From CAZODA01 sp964578485 (GTDB lineage Bacteria > Bacteroidota > Bacteroidia > Bacteroidales > Marinilabiliaceae), in assembly GCA_964578485.1 (NCBI GenBank), contig CAZODA010000018.1, forward strand, positions 1 to 61,120: a stretch of DNA of 61,120 nt, written 5' to 3'. The position numbers were made by a program, and so were the translations under genes. The notes under the pieces are model-generated. The model was not told where the DNA came from, ran no database searches, and saw only the letters and a program-made list of their open reading frames with translations. The stretch's first letter is position 1; the number at the start of each line of letters is the position of its first letter. Below, one piece after another: positions 8,613 through 18,697 of this stretch.

Positions 8613-9882
8613 ACAAATTAGGCTACTGCTTTCAGTCTTCTCTATTATAGTATCTGTAAGCATTACAACTGCACAAAACAGGACCTTTTCACCAAATACC
8701 GGATATGGTATAGGTGAAATTAATTACCGTGGCTATGGGAGAATTGATGCTATGGCTAATACAGCTATTGGAGTGCGTTCTCCTCAATATCTTAACAATT
8801 TAAACCCCGCATCATATAGTGCCATCGATTCCATGGCATTTTACTTTGTTACAGGAGCCAGTGCCGGTTTACAAAATATCTCACAAGCAGGTGAAACCCA
8901 GTCCTTCTCTGACTTAAATTTTGATTATTTTGCAGTTGGTTTTCCTATAAGCAAAAAATTTGCATTATCGGTAGGAATAAAACCAATAGCACAAAGCGGG
9001 TATCATTTTGAAAACTTTTATTCAAAAGATAATGAATTGATAAAACAAACAGCTTTGGGGCTAGGAAATATAACATCAGCATATACAGGCTTAAGTTATA
9101 AAGTTAACCCCAAACTTTCATTTGGTGTTCATGCATCTTTTTGGTTTGGAAATTTAAAAAAGACATTTTTTAGCGAATTTGTCGATGATAGTTCAGCAGA
9201 TCAATTCGGACAAAAAATTGAACACCACATTAATTCCCTGATCCTTGATTTGGGAGTTCAGTATTCATTAACAAGCCGCCTAACTGTTGGTGCTATAGTC
9301 AGACCGAAAATAGCTTTAAATGGAGAAACAACTTCTGTTCTTGCTTCAGGTCGTGGCAACATACTTGATGGCAATTTGTTCCCTGATGCTGATACAATTT
9401 CTATGGACTTCTTTAAATGGAATAATGATAATTTTGAACTCCCATTTAATATTGGCCTAGGATTATCATATAATATTGAAAATAATTTAACTGTTGCTGC
9501 TGATTATTCAACACAAAGATGGGAAAATTTAAATTTTCCTGATGATATAACAGAAACTACCAACACCCATTTAACATCATTGGGAATTGAGTGGATTCCC
9601 AATGAAAGAACCGGTCAAAGATATATACAAAGGATACGTTACAGAACCGGAATACACTATTATGCAGATTATTTAAAAATAAACGGATATCAATTAAATG
9701 ATTATGGCATAAGTTTTGGATTAGGTTTACCATTAAGAAGAAGTAATACCTCTATAAATTTTGGATTTGTATATGGAAAAAGACTTACATCTGAAAAAGA
9801 TCAAATCTCAGAATCGTATTCGAGGTTTACACTTGACTTAAATATGCATGAAATTTGGTTTAGAAAAAGAAAATTTGATTAA
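8605..9882 (+). CDS. Outer membrane beta-barrel protein, FadL/OmpP1-like
   Basis: The 425-residue protein has a Sec signal peptide (MHKQIRLLLS to about TTAQ, residue 23). It then opens with the YGIGEINYRGYGRIDAMANT and NLNPASYSAIDSMAF motifs seen in Bacteroidota relatives of the FadL/OmpP1 transporters. The remainder alternates amphipathic strands and ends with an aromatic-rich strand (LNMHEIWFRKRKFD). It probably forms an outer membrane barrel that passes hydrophobic solutes, but the substrate cannot be read from sequence. It overlaps coaX by 8 bp. This gene order next to coaX and lptC recurs in the phylum, as I recall it. Confidence 0.75.
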   Translation: MHKQIRLLLSVFSIIVSVSITTAQNRTFSPNTGYGIGEINYRGYGRIDAMANTAIGVRSPQYLNNLNPASYSAIDSMAFYFVTGASAGLQNISQAGETQSFSDLNFDYFAVGFPISKKFALSVGIKPIAQSGYHFENFYSKDNELIKQTALGLGNITSAYTGLSYKVNPKLSFGVHASFWFGNLKKTFFSEFVDDSSADQFGQKIEHHINSLILDLGVQYSLTSRLTVGAIVRPKIALNGETTSVLASGRGNILDGNLFPDADTISMDFFKWNNDNFELPFNIGLGLSYNIENNLTVAADYSTQRWENLNFPDDITETTNTHLTSLGIEWIPNERTGQRYIQRIRYRTGIHYYADYLKINGYQLNDYGISFGLGLPLRRSNTSINFGFVYGKRLTSEKDQISESYSRFTLDLNMHEIWFRKRKFD

Positions 9883-10034
9883 AAAATAACAGCAAAATAT
9901 TATCTGATTTAAAAAGTTCTCATTCTTATTGAATAAACATAAAATGATGAAATGCTAATTTAACTTTTGATTCAATTAAGGTAAAAAAAGTGATTAGGCT
10001 ATCTCATTAAAATATTATAAACAATTTAATTATC

Positions 10035-11390
10035 ATGAAAGCGATTAAAATAATAAGCCTGGGATTAATATTTTCCCTAACGCAATTAAATGCGCAAACA
10101 GGAGCTGAATCCGGAACCAAATTCGGAATTGGAGAAGATAGTATTAAGTGTCTTAGGAATCTTTCACTTTATACTCAAGATTTTCGTAACAACAATATTA
10201 AAGATGCATGGGAACCATGGTTAGAGGCCTTTAATGAATGTCCGGCATCTCATATAAATCTTTATATTGATGGAATTTCAATGATCAGACAAAAATTAGC
10301 CAACACAAAAGATGCAGCTGAATTTGAAGATTTGTATCAGCTTAAAATGAAAGTTTATGATCAGAGAATGAAATATTTTGGAGATCATCACAGAACTCCT
10401 ACGCCGGTTATTAAAGCTACAAAGGCAATTGCTATGTTACGTTATAAACGTGACAACAACCAAGTAATAAGAGAAGCTTATGCCCTTTTAGATGATGCAG
10501 TTAATGAGTTAAAAAGAAGTTCGCAGCCTCCATTTCTTGCAACCTATATGAATGCAGGAGTTTCACTTTACAGAATGGGAGAAGTAGATGCTGAAACACT
10601 TATCAAAAACTACACTTTAATATCAGATATTATCGATTATCAGCTAAAAGATCAGGCATTAGCCTCAACACATGAGGTCCTTAATCAGGTGAAAGAAGGA
10701 GTAGAAATTATGTTTGCAAATAGTGGAGTAGCTAATTGTGAAGTTATTGAAAAGATATATTCTCCACAATTGGAAGAAAACAAATTTGACCTTGCCTGGT
10801 TACGCAGAGTGAATCAATTACTTGCAAGAGCTATGTGTGAAGATTCGGAGTTACTATATAAAGTGTCAGAATATCAACATAATATCGAGCCGTCCGGAGC
10901 TTCTGCTTACGGTTTGGCAAGAATGTACCTGAAATCAGGAGATATTAGCAAAACTATTGATTATTATAATGAAGCAATTACATTGACAGATGATATTAAT
11001 CAAAAAGGAGAACTATTGAATCAACTGGCATTAATACACTTGTCACAGGGTAATTATTCGGCTTCCAGACGCAATGCTTTAAAAGCCATAGATATAAGAC
11101 CTAACTGGGGGCAACCCTATTTGACAATAGGAAAAGCTTATGCAGCTTCGTCTAATCAAGTGGGTGAAGATGATTTTGAAAAGAAAGCTGTATATTGGGC
11201 TGCAGTAGATAAATTCATGAAAGCAAAATCGGTTGATTCTGATGCTGAAATTGAAGCTAATGAACTAATCAGCAGCTACTCTAATCATTTTCCCGCTACA
11301 GAAGAGGTGTTTTTTAGAGGACTTGAAAATGGTGGGAGCTATACTGTTGAAGGATGGATAAATGAAAGGACAACAGTCCGACCAAGATAA
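10035..11390 (+). CDS. Secreted tetratricopeptide repeat protein
   Basis: This 451-residue protein has a signal peptide (MKAIKIISLGLIFSLTQLNA, residues 1-20) and a helical repeat body. The clearest TPR units are near residues 280-380 (YGLARMYLKSGDISKTIDYYNEA and LALIHLSQGNYSASRRNALKA). It is predicted to sit in the periplasm. It lies 5 bp upstream of lptC and downstream of the barrel protein gene, so a role in envelope assembly is a reasonable guess; the sequence does not prove it. No enzyme motif is visible. A 152-bp AT-rich gap before it may hold its own promoter. Confidence 0.72.
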   Translation: MKAIKIISLGLIFSLTQLNAQTGAESGTKFGIGEDSIKCLRNLSLYTQDFRNNNIKDAWEPWLEAFNECPASHINLYIDGISMIRQKLANTKDAAEFEDLYQLKMKVYDQRMKYFGDHHRTPTPVIKATKAIAMLRYKRDNNQVIREAYALLDDAVNELKRSSQPPFLATYMNAGVSLYRMGEVDAETLIKNYTLISDIIDYQLKDQALASTHEVLNQVKEGVEIMFANSGVANCEVIEKIYSPQLEENKFDLAWLRRVNQLLARAMCEDSELLYKVSEYQHNIEPSGASAYGLARMYLKSGDISKTIDYYNEAITLTDDINQKGELLNQLALIHLSQGNYSASRRNALKAIDIRPNWGQPYLTIGKAYAASSNQVGEDDFEKKAVYWAAVDKFMKAKSVDSDAEIEANELISSYSNHFPATEEVFFRGLENGGSYTVEGWINERTTVRPR

Positions 11391-11395
11391 TTTTC

Positions 11396-12001
11396 ATGTC
11401 TTTAAATATTAGAAAAAAATATATTCAATTTATAATAATAGCAGGCAGAATTTTATTTTTGCCTGCTATTATTATAATATTAACTACATGTAAACCAAAT
11501 CAACCCGAAAAAATACAAGAACTTACAAATAGAGAAGAGCTACCAGGCTTGAGTTTATACGAATTAAATGCAACAATAACTGATTCAGGAGCATTAAAAT
11601 ATCGCTTTATCACAGCAGAAATGCTGCAGTTCGACCAGCGAAAAGAACCAACAACCGAATTCCCACAAGGTCTGCATTTATTTGTTTTTGACGATAATGA
11701 AAATATTGATGCGCAGATAAAATGCAAAAAAGCAATCTATTATCAAAATGAAGAACTTTGGGAATTGTTATATGATGTAGAAAGTATTAATACAAACGGT
11801 GATGTGATAAATACAGAACAAATGTTTTGGGACAGCAAAAATGGAAAAATTTACTCCGATGAATTTATAAAAATCACTACTGAAACTCAAATAATTACAG
11901 GATACGGCTTTGAATCGGACGAAAAATTAGAAAATTATACTATTAAAAATGTTAGCGGAATCCTGGAAATTGAAGAAAATAAAGAACAAGCTTCAAATTA
12001 A
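11396..12001 (+). CDS. lptC: LPS export periplasmic protein LptC
   Basis: At 201 residues this matches LptC, the membrane-anchored periplasmic component of the LptBFGC lipopolysaccharide exporter. An N-terminal hydrophobic segment (residues 13-32) ends in LTTC, a plausible lipobox, so the anchor may be lipid rather than a helix. The body is a beta-jellyroll with the family pattern LYELNATITDSG, AEMLQFDQ, FPQGLHLFVFDD, ELWELLYDVESINTNGD and TEQMFWDSKNGKIYSDEFIKI. The other Lpt genes are not in the window. The short gap to the TPR gene suggests co-transcription. Confidence 0.85.
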   Translation: MSLNIRKKYIQFIIIAGRILFLPAIIIILTTCKPNQPEKIQELTNREELPGLSLYELNATITDSGALKYRFITAEMLQFDQRKEPTTEFPQGLHLFVFDDNENIDAQIKCKKAIYYQNEELWELLYDVESINTNGDVINTEQMFWDSKNGKIYSDEFIKITTETQIITGYGFESDEKLENYTIKNVSGILEIEENKEQASN

Positions 12002-12050
12002 ACAATCTGATTTTTACTTCAAATTACTCTTTCTTAATTAAGAAATTGAT

Positions 12051-12058
12051 TATTTTTG
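12051..12058 (+). promoter_or_regulatory. Putative -7 box for the CNNM/CBS gene
   Basis: TATTTTTG is a perfect TAnnTTTG match 23 bp before the ATG at 12082. No TTG sits at the -33 position, so this is a moderate call. It implies that the gene can be transcribed apart from lptC. Confidence 0.35.
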
Positions 12059-12081
12059 ATATAAAACAATCAATATAAATA

Positions 12082-13347
12082 ATGGACCAAATTATTATAA
12101 TTGTTCTGACTCTTATTTTTTTGGCTTTTTTTTCGCTTAGCGAACTAACTTTTTTATCAACCAACAGGTTGTTGATAGAGCTTAACAGAAAAATTACTCC
12201 TCTGCATAATAAAATTACCGAAAAGTTTTATAAAAATCCGGGGATTTTCATTTCTGCAATCATTTCCGGTTATCATATCACACTTATTGTGTTTGTAATT
12301 TTTATGGCTAAAACAACAACATCGGGTATCAAACAATGGGTGGATAATTTATATCTGATTTGGCTGATCCAAATCTTGATATCTACAATAATCGTTATAA
12401 TTATAAGAGAATTTCTACCGAAAATACTGCTTCGGATGAATCCGGTCTTTATCCTAAACATACTCACAATTCCTCTGGCTGTTTTTTATGTAATATTATA
12501 TCCCTTTTCAATATTAACACAAAGCATTTCAAATTCTTTAATAAAAAAAACTTTGAAGATAAAGGAGGGGCTACCGGAAACAGATAGTGATATTGGAATT
12601 GATCTTGATCATTTAATTTCAGACCAACAAGAAAAAGCCTATGAAGATGATCCTTCACCAAAGGAGATAAAATTCTTTAAGAATGCACTTGATTTTTCAA
12701 ATGTTAAAATAAGAGAATGCCTTGTTCCCAGAACTGATCTTCAGGCAGTTGAAGAAAAGGAGAGTTTGGAAAACATAAAAATCAAATTTATTGAATCCGG
12801 GCTTTCAAAAATTCTGATATATAAAGATACCATAGATAACATTATCGGCTATGTACATGTTTCGGCATTATTTCATAAGCCTACACAATTAAAAAACATT
12901 ATAAGCCCCATCCTTGTAGTACCTGAAACTATGCCGGCAAACCAACTACTTGAAATTTTTATAAAAAAACATAAAAGCATAGTTTTGGTTGTTGATGAAT
13001 TTGGAGGAACAGCAGGAATTGTTACCTTGGAAGATCTGCTAGAAGAAATCTTTGGAGAAATTGATGATGAACATGATATTTCGGACCTCGTAGAAAAACA
13101 AATTTCAGATGATACTTTTCAGCTATCAGGTCGTTTTGAAATAGACTATCTTAATGAAAAGTACAACTTAGACCTTCCTGTTTCGGATAATTATGAAACT
13201 TTAGCAGGGTTAATTCTATTTTATAATGAAGCAATCCCAAAGGAAAAAGAAGAATTTGAAATTGCTGATTTTCGCTTTCGTATAATTGAAGCTTCAAAAT
13301 CTAAAATAGAATTAGTCCAAATTACCCGCAATACAGACACAAGGTAA
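12082..13347 (+). CDS. CNNM/CorC-HlyC family membrane protein with CBS pair
   Basis: This 421-residue protein has an N-terminal CNNM (DUF21) membrane domain with about four helices (residues 1-150, opening IIVLTLIFLAFFSLSELTFL). Next come a CBS pair (about 210-330, VPRTDLQAV to EFGGTAGIVTLEDLLEEIFG) and a C-terminal CorC_HlyC domain (345-415). Family members are linked to magnesium efflux and, in Flavobacterium, to gliding (GldE). I cannot choose between these roles. It lies between lptC and the PpiD-like gene on the same strand, with a -7 box of its own. Confidence 0.85.
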   Translation: MDQIIIIVLTLIFLAFFSLSELTFLSTNRLLIELNRKITPLHNKITEKFYKNPGIFISAIISGYHITLIVFVIFMAKTTTSGIKQWVDNLYLIWLIQILISTIIVIIIREFLPKILLRMNPVFILNILTIPLAVFYVILYPFSILTQSISNSLIKKTLKIKEGLPETDSDIGIDLDHLISDQQEKAYEDDPSPKEIKFFKNALDFSNVKIRECLVPRTDLQAVEEKESLENIKIKFIESGLSKILIYKDTIDNIIGYVHVSALFHKPTQLKNIISPILVVPETMPANQLLEIFIKKHKSIVLVVDEFGGTAGIVTLEDLLEEIFGEIDDEHDISDLVEKQISDDTFQLSGRFEIDYLNEKYNLDLPVSDNYETLAGLILFYNEAIPKEKEEFEIADFRFRIIEASKSKIELVQITRNTDTR

Positions 13348-13534
13348 TTATTTGTTCTCCATAATTAAGAACATTTTGGATCAAGTAATACATTTTTTTG
13401 TATATTCGTAACCTAAATTTTAGGCAGCATTATTTTTAGGAATTTTTATGGATTAAATTTTAAAAATAAAGTTTTTCCTTTGTTAATATTGTCGCCTTAA
13501 ACACTACCAAATTAATAATAAATCAAAATTTAGA

Positions 13535-15628
13535 ATGGCAACTTTAGAAACATTACGTCAAAAAGGAGGTATTCTTGTGGCCGTATTTATCGGCTTTGCC
13601 CTGCTTGCCTTTATCATGATGGATTTTATGAGAGAAGAATCTTCCATGTTTTCAGCCTCGCAAAATGAAGTAGCAAATATTAATGGCACTTCTGTTAATA
13701 TTCAAGAGTATCAAAACAGATTGAATGAAGTGGAGGAATATACCAAGTTGAACCATGGTGTCTCATCTCTATCGGAAGACGAGATACATATGATTAGAGA
13801 CAGAACTTGGAATCAACTTGTTTCACAAACAATATTGGAGGAGCAATATAAACAATTAGGTGTGCATGTTACATCCGAAGAGTTAATGAACATGTTAACA
13901 GGGAAAAACATACATCCTGCTATTCGTCAGCATCCTTTATTTGCCAACCCTCAAACAGGATTATTTGATCCCGATCAGGTCAGAAATTTTTTAATGGTTA
14001 GGCAGCAAGATCACATTGCTTATTTCTATTGGATGATGCTGGAGCAAGATCTTATAAATGGTAAATTATATGAAAAATATACTTCTCTAATAAAAAAGGG
14101 AATGTACATTCCTTCTGTATGGACAGACAGCGAATTATATTCAGGAAGTAAAATGGTTGATTTTGAATATATTGTCGCACGTTTTACTTCAGTTGATGAT
14201 GAAGAAGTTATCGTTAACGAAAGAGAAATCAATAAATATTATCGCGAAAATCAAAACAACTATCGCCAGGAAGCCTCAAGAGACATTGAATATCTTGTTT
14301 TCAGCATAGAAGCTACTGAAGAAGACAGAAATGCTGCTCAAACCTGGATCAACAACATGTTAAATGATTTTTCCAAATCAGATATTGATCCTATTCAGTT
14401 TGTGAACCTAAATTCTGATGAACCATTTATCGACAGGAATTATAAAGCTTCAGAATTAAGTTCCAGATTAGAAAATTTTGTAAAGCAAGCATCTGTTGGA
14501 GATATTGATGGCCCATATTTAGAAAATGAAAGCTATAAAATAACTCGTCTGGCAGCTATAAATCTTTTACCCGACTCGGTAAGAGCAAGGCATATTTTGT
14601 TACAAGAAGCAACATTGGAAGAAAGTAATAAACTTGCCGACAGCCTTATTCAACAAATAAAATCAGGAAGTAATTTTGCCATGCTTGCCCGACAATACTC
14701 TGTAGATCAAGGATCCGCAATTAACGGAGGCGATCTCGGATGGTTCACAGAAGGAATGATGGTAAAACCATTTAATGATGCTGTCTTTGAAGGTAAAGTT
14801 GGTGATATTGAGAAGGTTGAAACACAATATGGTATTCATATTATAAATATTCAACAGCAAGGACCAAGAATTCCAAAGTACCAAATAGCAACCTTGGCAC
14901 GAAATATTAACTATAGTTCAAAAACTTATCAGGATGTATATAGCAGAGTTGCCAGATTTATAGCTGTTAATAATACTCCTGAGAAATTTAATGAAGCTGC
15001 TGAAGAAGAAAATATAACAAAACGCTTTGGCCGAAATTTAAAAGAAAATGACAGGAATGTTGGAACTCTAGAAAATTCAAGAGAATTGGTACGCTGGGCC
15101 TTTGAATCTTCAGTTGGGTCTTTATCTGCTCCCTTTGAATTTGGCGATCAATTTGTTATAGCTCATTTAATCTCTGCCACCGAAGAGGGAATCCAAGCTT
15201 TGACAGAGGTTAAAAGTCAAATTGAACGACGACTTATCAATGATAAAAAAGCTGCTCTTTTAAAAGAGAACTTGATCCAAAAAATTAACGAAGGAACTAA
15301 TATGGAAACTATTGCACAAAGTATGGATCTTACAGTTCAGACAGCAAAAGATATTACATTTTCTTCTTACCAAGTTCCCGGAGCAGGGGTAGAACCGGCA
15401 CTTGTATCCTTGGCAGTTCATTCTCCAATTAATGAAATCTCTAAACCTGTTATTGGTAATAATGGTGTTTATATTGTTAAAGTGATTTCTCAAGAAGAAA
15501 ATGAAGCTGAAGAAAATACAGTCTTGAATAATATTAATCAAAATATTAACACAAAAGTGGATTATCAACTTATGGATTATCTAATAAATGAAGCAAAAAT
15601 AGTTGATAACAGATCAAGATTTTATTAA
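13535..15628 (+). CDS. PpiD/SurA-like membrane-anchored peptidyl-prolyl isomerase
   Basis: The 697-residue protein has one N-terminal transmembrane anchor (about residues 12-33). A SurA-type chaperone region follows (IEEQ/NINGTSVNIQEYQ onward), then a parvulin rotamase domain near residues 348-450 with RARHILLQ, FAMLARQYSVD, GGDLGWFTEGMMVKPFNDAVF and TQYGIHII. A second degenerate rotamase-like stretch covers about 450-680. It is expected to face the periplasm and help fold secreted and outer membrane proteins as PpiD does. A strong hairpin at 15725-15750 with a T-tract ends the transcript before the convergent ftsZ. Confidence 0.85.
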   Translation: MATLETLRQKGGILVAVFIGFALLAFIMMDFMREESSMFSASQNEVANINGTSVNIQEYQNRLNEVEEYTKLNHGVSSLSEDEIHMIRDRTWNQLVSQTILEEQYKQLGVHVTSEELMNMLTGKNIHPAIRQHPLFANPQTGLFDPDQVRNFLMVRQQDHIAYFYWMMLEQDLINGKLYEKYTSLIKKGMYIPSVWTDSELYSGSKMVDFEYIVARFTSVDDEEVIVNEREINKYYRENQNNYRQEASRDIEYLVFSIEATEEDRNAAQTWINNMLNDFSKSDIDPIQFVNLNSDEPFIDRNYKASELSSRLENFVKQASVGDIDGPYLENESYKITRLAAINLLPDSVRARHILLQEATLEESNKLADSLIQQIKSGSNFAMLARQYSVDQGSAINGGDLGWFTEGMMVKPFNDAVFEGKVGDIEKVETQYGIHIINIQQQGPRIPKYQIATLARNINYSSKTYQDVYSRVARFIAVNNTPEKFNEAAEEENITKRFGRNLKENDRNVGTLENSRELVRWAFESSVGSLSAPFEFGDQFVIAHLISATEEGIQALTEVKSQIERRLINDKKAALLKENLIQKINEGTNMETIAQSMDLTVQTAKDITFSSYQVPGAGVEPALVSLAVHSPINEISKPVIGNNGVYIVKVISQEENEAEENTVLNNINQNINTKVDYQLMDYLINEAKIVDNRSRFY

Positions 15629-15724
15629 AGATCAATTATAATCCCTTTTCATTTTTTCAGAAAAGGACGCAATATGCTAACATTATTTAGCATTTAACGA
15701 CAACAGAGACGCGATTAAGCACCA

Positions 15725-15758
15725 CAGAGACGTGATTAATCGCATCTCTGCTTTTTGG
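15725..15758 (+). terminator. Rho-independent terminator after the ppiD-like gene
   Basis: A 26-nt near-palindrome (15725-15750), CAGAGACG paired with CATCTCTG around GATTAATC, is followed by CTTTTTGG. It lies between the convergent ppiD-like and ftsZ genes and would end plus-strand transcription; the symmetric stem may also slow minus-strand polymerase. The left arm (CAGAGACG then GATTAA) is also present as a direct copy 21 bp upstream at 15704, so this is probably a dispersed repeat that has been recruited as a terminator. Confidence 0.6.
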
Positions 15759-15759
15759 T

Positions 15760-17235
15760 CTAATCCACATTATCATGTAGATAACGATTATCAGGGCTTA
15801 TTTTAGGATTCTTTTTTGAATCTTCAGAGATAGAAAACCTTGAAATTCTTCTTTCTGTTGCAGTTGTTGTATCACTTTCAGGATCTACCTTTCTACGTTT
15901 GTAAGCAGGAATATTTTCAATTTCTTCAAGTCTTTTCTCGTCCAAAAAATCATCCGGATCTATTATTTCGGAACTATCATCAGCGATTAAATTAAAATAT
16001 CCAAGTTCATCATCATCTATAAAAGGATCATTTTCCTGTTTGTTATCAGCAGAACCATATAACAATTCTATTTGCCTTTGCCGTTCCTTATCAACATCAT
16101 CAAAGTTAACAACACGAGAAGGGGGATCGCTAAGGTCTATTTCCTCCTCATCATCAATAAAAGAATCTTGAACTGCAGATGGATTGGTAAGATTACCGTC
16201 TAGATCCATTTCAAGACGAGTTATTTGTTTTTCAGGGGAATCGGGTACAGTTTGCGGTAAATTGGTACCCGAAAAACCGGTAGCAATTATAGTAACAACC
16301 ACTTCATCATTTAATGTTTCATCAATACCGGTTCCCCATATTATTGAGGCAGTTTTTCCTACTGCCTTTTGAACGTAATCGGTTAACTGACCAACTTCAT
16401 CCATTGTTATTTCATCAAGCCCGGAAGTAATGTTCAATAAAATATTTCCTGCACCCTCAATTTTATTATTATTAAGTAAAGGAGATTCCAAAGCTGCCTG
16501 AATCGCATCAATAGCACGAAATTCGCCAAAACCTTCACCAGAACCCATCAATGCAACTCCACTATCTTTCATTACTGTCTCAACATCAGCAAAATCTACA
16601 TTTATATATCCGTGTACAGTTATAATTTCTGCTATTCCCTTGGCAGCTGTGGCCAGGACGTTGTCAGCCTTTGAAAAAGCATTGCTAATTTTCAGATCTC
16701 CATACATGTCTCTAAGCTTCTCATTATTAATAATCAAAAGCGAATCGACATGTTTTTCCATTTCAACAATGCCATCAATTGCCTGAGAAATACGAACAGG
16801 ACCTTCAAACTTAAAAGGAATAGTTACAATACCAACAGTAAGTATATCCATATCCTTTGCAAGTTTCGCTATTACAGGAGCTGCTCCTGTACCGGTACCG
16901 CCCCCCATACCGGCTGTAATAAATACCATTTTGGTATTATCTTCCAATACCTTGGTTAATTCCCCAATACTTTCAATAGCAGCCTGACGGCCCTTATCCG
17001 GCTTACTGCCGGCACCACGCCCTTCGGTAAGTGATGCTCCAAGCTGTACTTTTACAGGAACAGGACTATTTGCCAACGCTTGGGCATCAGTATTACAAAC
17101 AATGAAGTTAACATCCTTAATTCCAAGGTTATACATATAGTTAACTGCATTGCCTCCTCCTCCACCTACACCAATAACTTTTATAATGGAGGAATTATGG
17201 CTTGGTATTTCAAAATTTATAAGATCATCCATCAT
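15760..17235 (-). CDS. ftsZ: Cell division protein FtsZ
   Basis: This 491-residue tubulin homologue polymerises into the division ring. It has the GTP-binding GVGGGGGNAVNYM near the N terminus, the tubulin signature GGGTGTGAAP (about residue 115) and the synergy loop NVDFADVETVM (about 213). After the globular part (to about 320) comes a long acidic linker, then a conserved peptide ENIPAYKRRKV and a final LHDNVD tail that is characteristic of Bacteroidota FtsZ. It is the last gene of the division cluster, 33 bp after ftsA. The protein is longer than the E. coli form (383) because of the linker. Confidence 0.97.
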   Translation of the reverse strand: MMDDLINFEIPSHNSSIIKVIGVGGGGGNAVNYMYNLGIKDVNFIVCNTDAQALANSPVPVKVQLGASLTEGRGAGSKPDKGRQAAIESIGELTKVLEDNTKMVFITAGMGGGTGTGAAPVIAKLAKDMDILTVGIVTIPFKFEGPVRISQAIDGIVEMEKHVDSLLIINNEKLRDMYGDLKISNAFSKADNVLATAAKGIAEIITVHGYINVDFADVETVMKDSGVALMGSGEGFGEFRAIDAIQAALESPLLNNNKIEGAGNILLNITSGLDEITMDEVGQLTDYVQKAVGKTASIIWGTGIDETLNDEVVVTIIATGFSGTNLPQTVPDSPEKQITRLEMDLDGNLTNPSAVQDSFIDDEEEIDLSDPPSRVVNFDDVDKERQRQIELLYGSADNKQENDPFIDDDELGYFNLIADDSSEIIDPDDFLDEKRLEEIENIPAYKRRKVDPESDTTTATERRISRFSISEDSKKNPKISPDNRYLHDNVD

Positions 17236-17268
17236 AAGCTGTTACTTTGCAATTCATAATATATAACA

Positions 17269-18663
17269 TCACATCTCCACATCTCTTTCATCAAAGATAC
17301 CGGCAATGCTTTTCTTTAAACTCCCAAACAAATCACCGGTTATATAACCGGCTTCCTTACTAATTTTTGATTTTACTGATTTTGAACGCCCCGTTTTTTT
17401 TGATTTTGCTGTCTTTTCTGTTTCTCTTTCGTCAACATCATCAAACAGCTTTTGTTCAACGGCTTTCGGAGATACATATAAATGTCCACCCACTAATAAA
17501 CCTATACTGGTAGAACATAATGGAAGTTCATTTTTATCTACCAAGTCTAATCCCACAAATCTATCAGGGGTTCCAATACGTACATCCAATCCGGTCTTCA
17601 GCTTAATAAGAGCTGCAAGATTTTTTAATAGCGAACCACCACCCGTTACTACTATACCGGCTCCAAGCTTTTCATAATAACCTGACTTCTCAATATGATA
17701 AGCAACAAATTCAATAATTTCTTCCATGCGTGCCTGGATAATGCAAGCTAAACTACGAAATGATATTTCTTTTGGTTCCCAACCGGGCATGCCGGGAATT
17801 GCAACTACCATATCCTCACGGGCTAATTTCCCTAGTGCAGATCCAAATTGTTGCTTTAAGGATTCGGCCTGTTTGAAAAGCACTGAACAACCTTCTTTAA
17901 TATCATTGGTTACAACATTACCACCAAAAGGAATCACTGCTGTATGACGAACAATACCATCATAAAACATTGCAAAATCAGTTGTACCTCCTCCAATATC
18001 AATAACCACTACACCTGCTTCCATCTCTTCTTCAGTTAATACAGCATGTGCTGAAGCTAAAGGTTCAAGTACAACCCCTAAAAGATTTAATCCTGCTCTA
18101 TGAATACATTTTTCTATATTTTTAATGGCTGCCATTCTGGCAATTACAATATGAAAATCACCTTCAAGACGATGACCTGACATTCCCACAGGATTTTTCT
18201 CACCCATCTCATTATCAACACTATAATCTTGAGGAATCACATGTATTACCTTCTCTCCCGGCTCCAATGGTATGCGATGACTGTCACTTAATAATTGCTC
18301 AAGATCAAAAGTTGATATCTCATCCTTAGGGTTTATAAATCTATAACAACGATTGGTCAAACTCTTCATTGAATAACCTGCCATTCCAACAAAAACATCA
18401 GTAATATGAACATCGAAACGCGACTCAAGGCCTCCTACAGCTGTTCTAATAGCATTAACCGTTTCTTCAATATTCAGGATTACTCCCCTTTTAACACCAG
18501 TAGAAAGAGTTTTATTAACACCTAAGACCTCAAGAGTACCATCAGCATATTTTTTCCCAACAACAGCAACAACTTTTGTGGATCCAATGTCGATAGCAGC
18601 AACTAACTTTGACTCCTGATTCATTAATTGAATATTTTTATTTTCAGCACTAATATCGTTCAT
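17269..18663 (-). CDS. ftsA: Cell division protein FtsA
   Basis: FtsA is the actin-like protein that tethers FtsZ filaments to the membrane. The 464-residue sequence has the ASKHA phosphate loops AAIDIGSTKVVAVVG (about residues 22-36) and VVIDIGGGTTDFAMF, the SHS2 (1C) insertion around VFVGMAGYSMKS, and GIVVTGGGSLLKN near 350. Past the fold there is a basic Lys/Ser-rich linker and then an amphipathic helix (GDLFGSLKKSIAGIFDE) fitting the membrane-targeting sequence. A second in-frame ATG 13 codons downstream (MNQESK) could be the true start. It lies between ftsQ and ftsZ with short gaps. Confidence 0.95.
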   Translation of the reverse strand: MNDISAENKNIQLMNQESKLVAAIDIGSTKVVAVVGKKYADGTLEVLGVNKTLSTGVKRGVILNIEETVNAIRTAVGGLESRFDVHITDVFVGMAGYSMKSLTNRCYRFINPKDEISTFDLEQLLSDSHRIPLEPGEKVIHVIPQDYSVDNEMGEKNPVGMSGHRLEGDFHIVIARMAAIKNIEKCIHRAGLNLLGVVLEPLASAHAVLTEEEMEAGVVVIDIGGGTTDFAMFYDGIVRHTAVIPFGGNVVTNDIKEGCSVLFKQAESLKQQFGSALGKLAREDMVVAIPGMPGWEPKEISFRSLACIIQARMEEIIEFVAYHIEKSGYYEKLGAGIVVTGGGSLLKNLAALIKLKTGLDVRIGTPDRFVGLDLVDKNELPLCSTSIGLLVGGHLYVSPKAVEQKLFDDVDERETEKTAKSKKTGRSKSVKSKISKEAGYITGDLFGSLKKSIAGIFDERDVEM

Positions 18664-18697
18664 TCTATTGTTTATAATTTAATGTATTCCAAAATAC

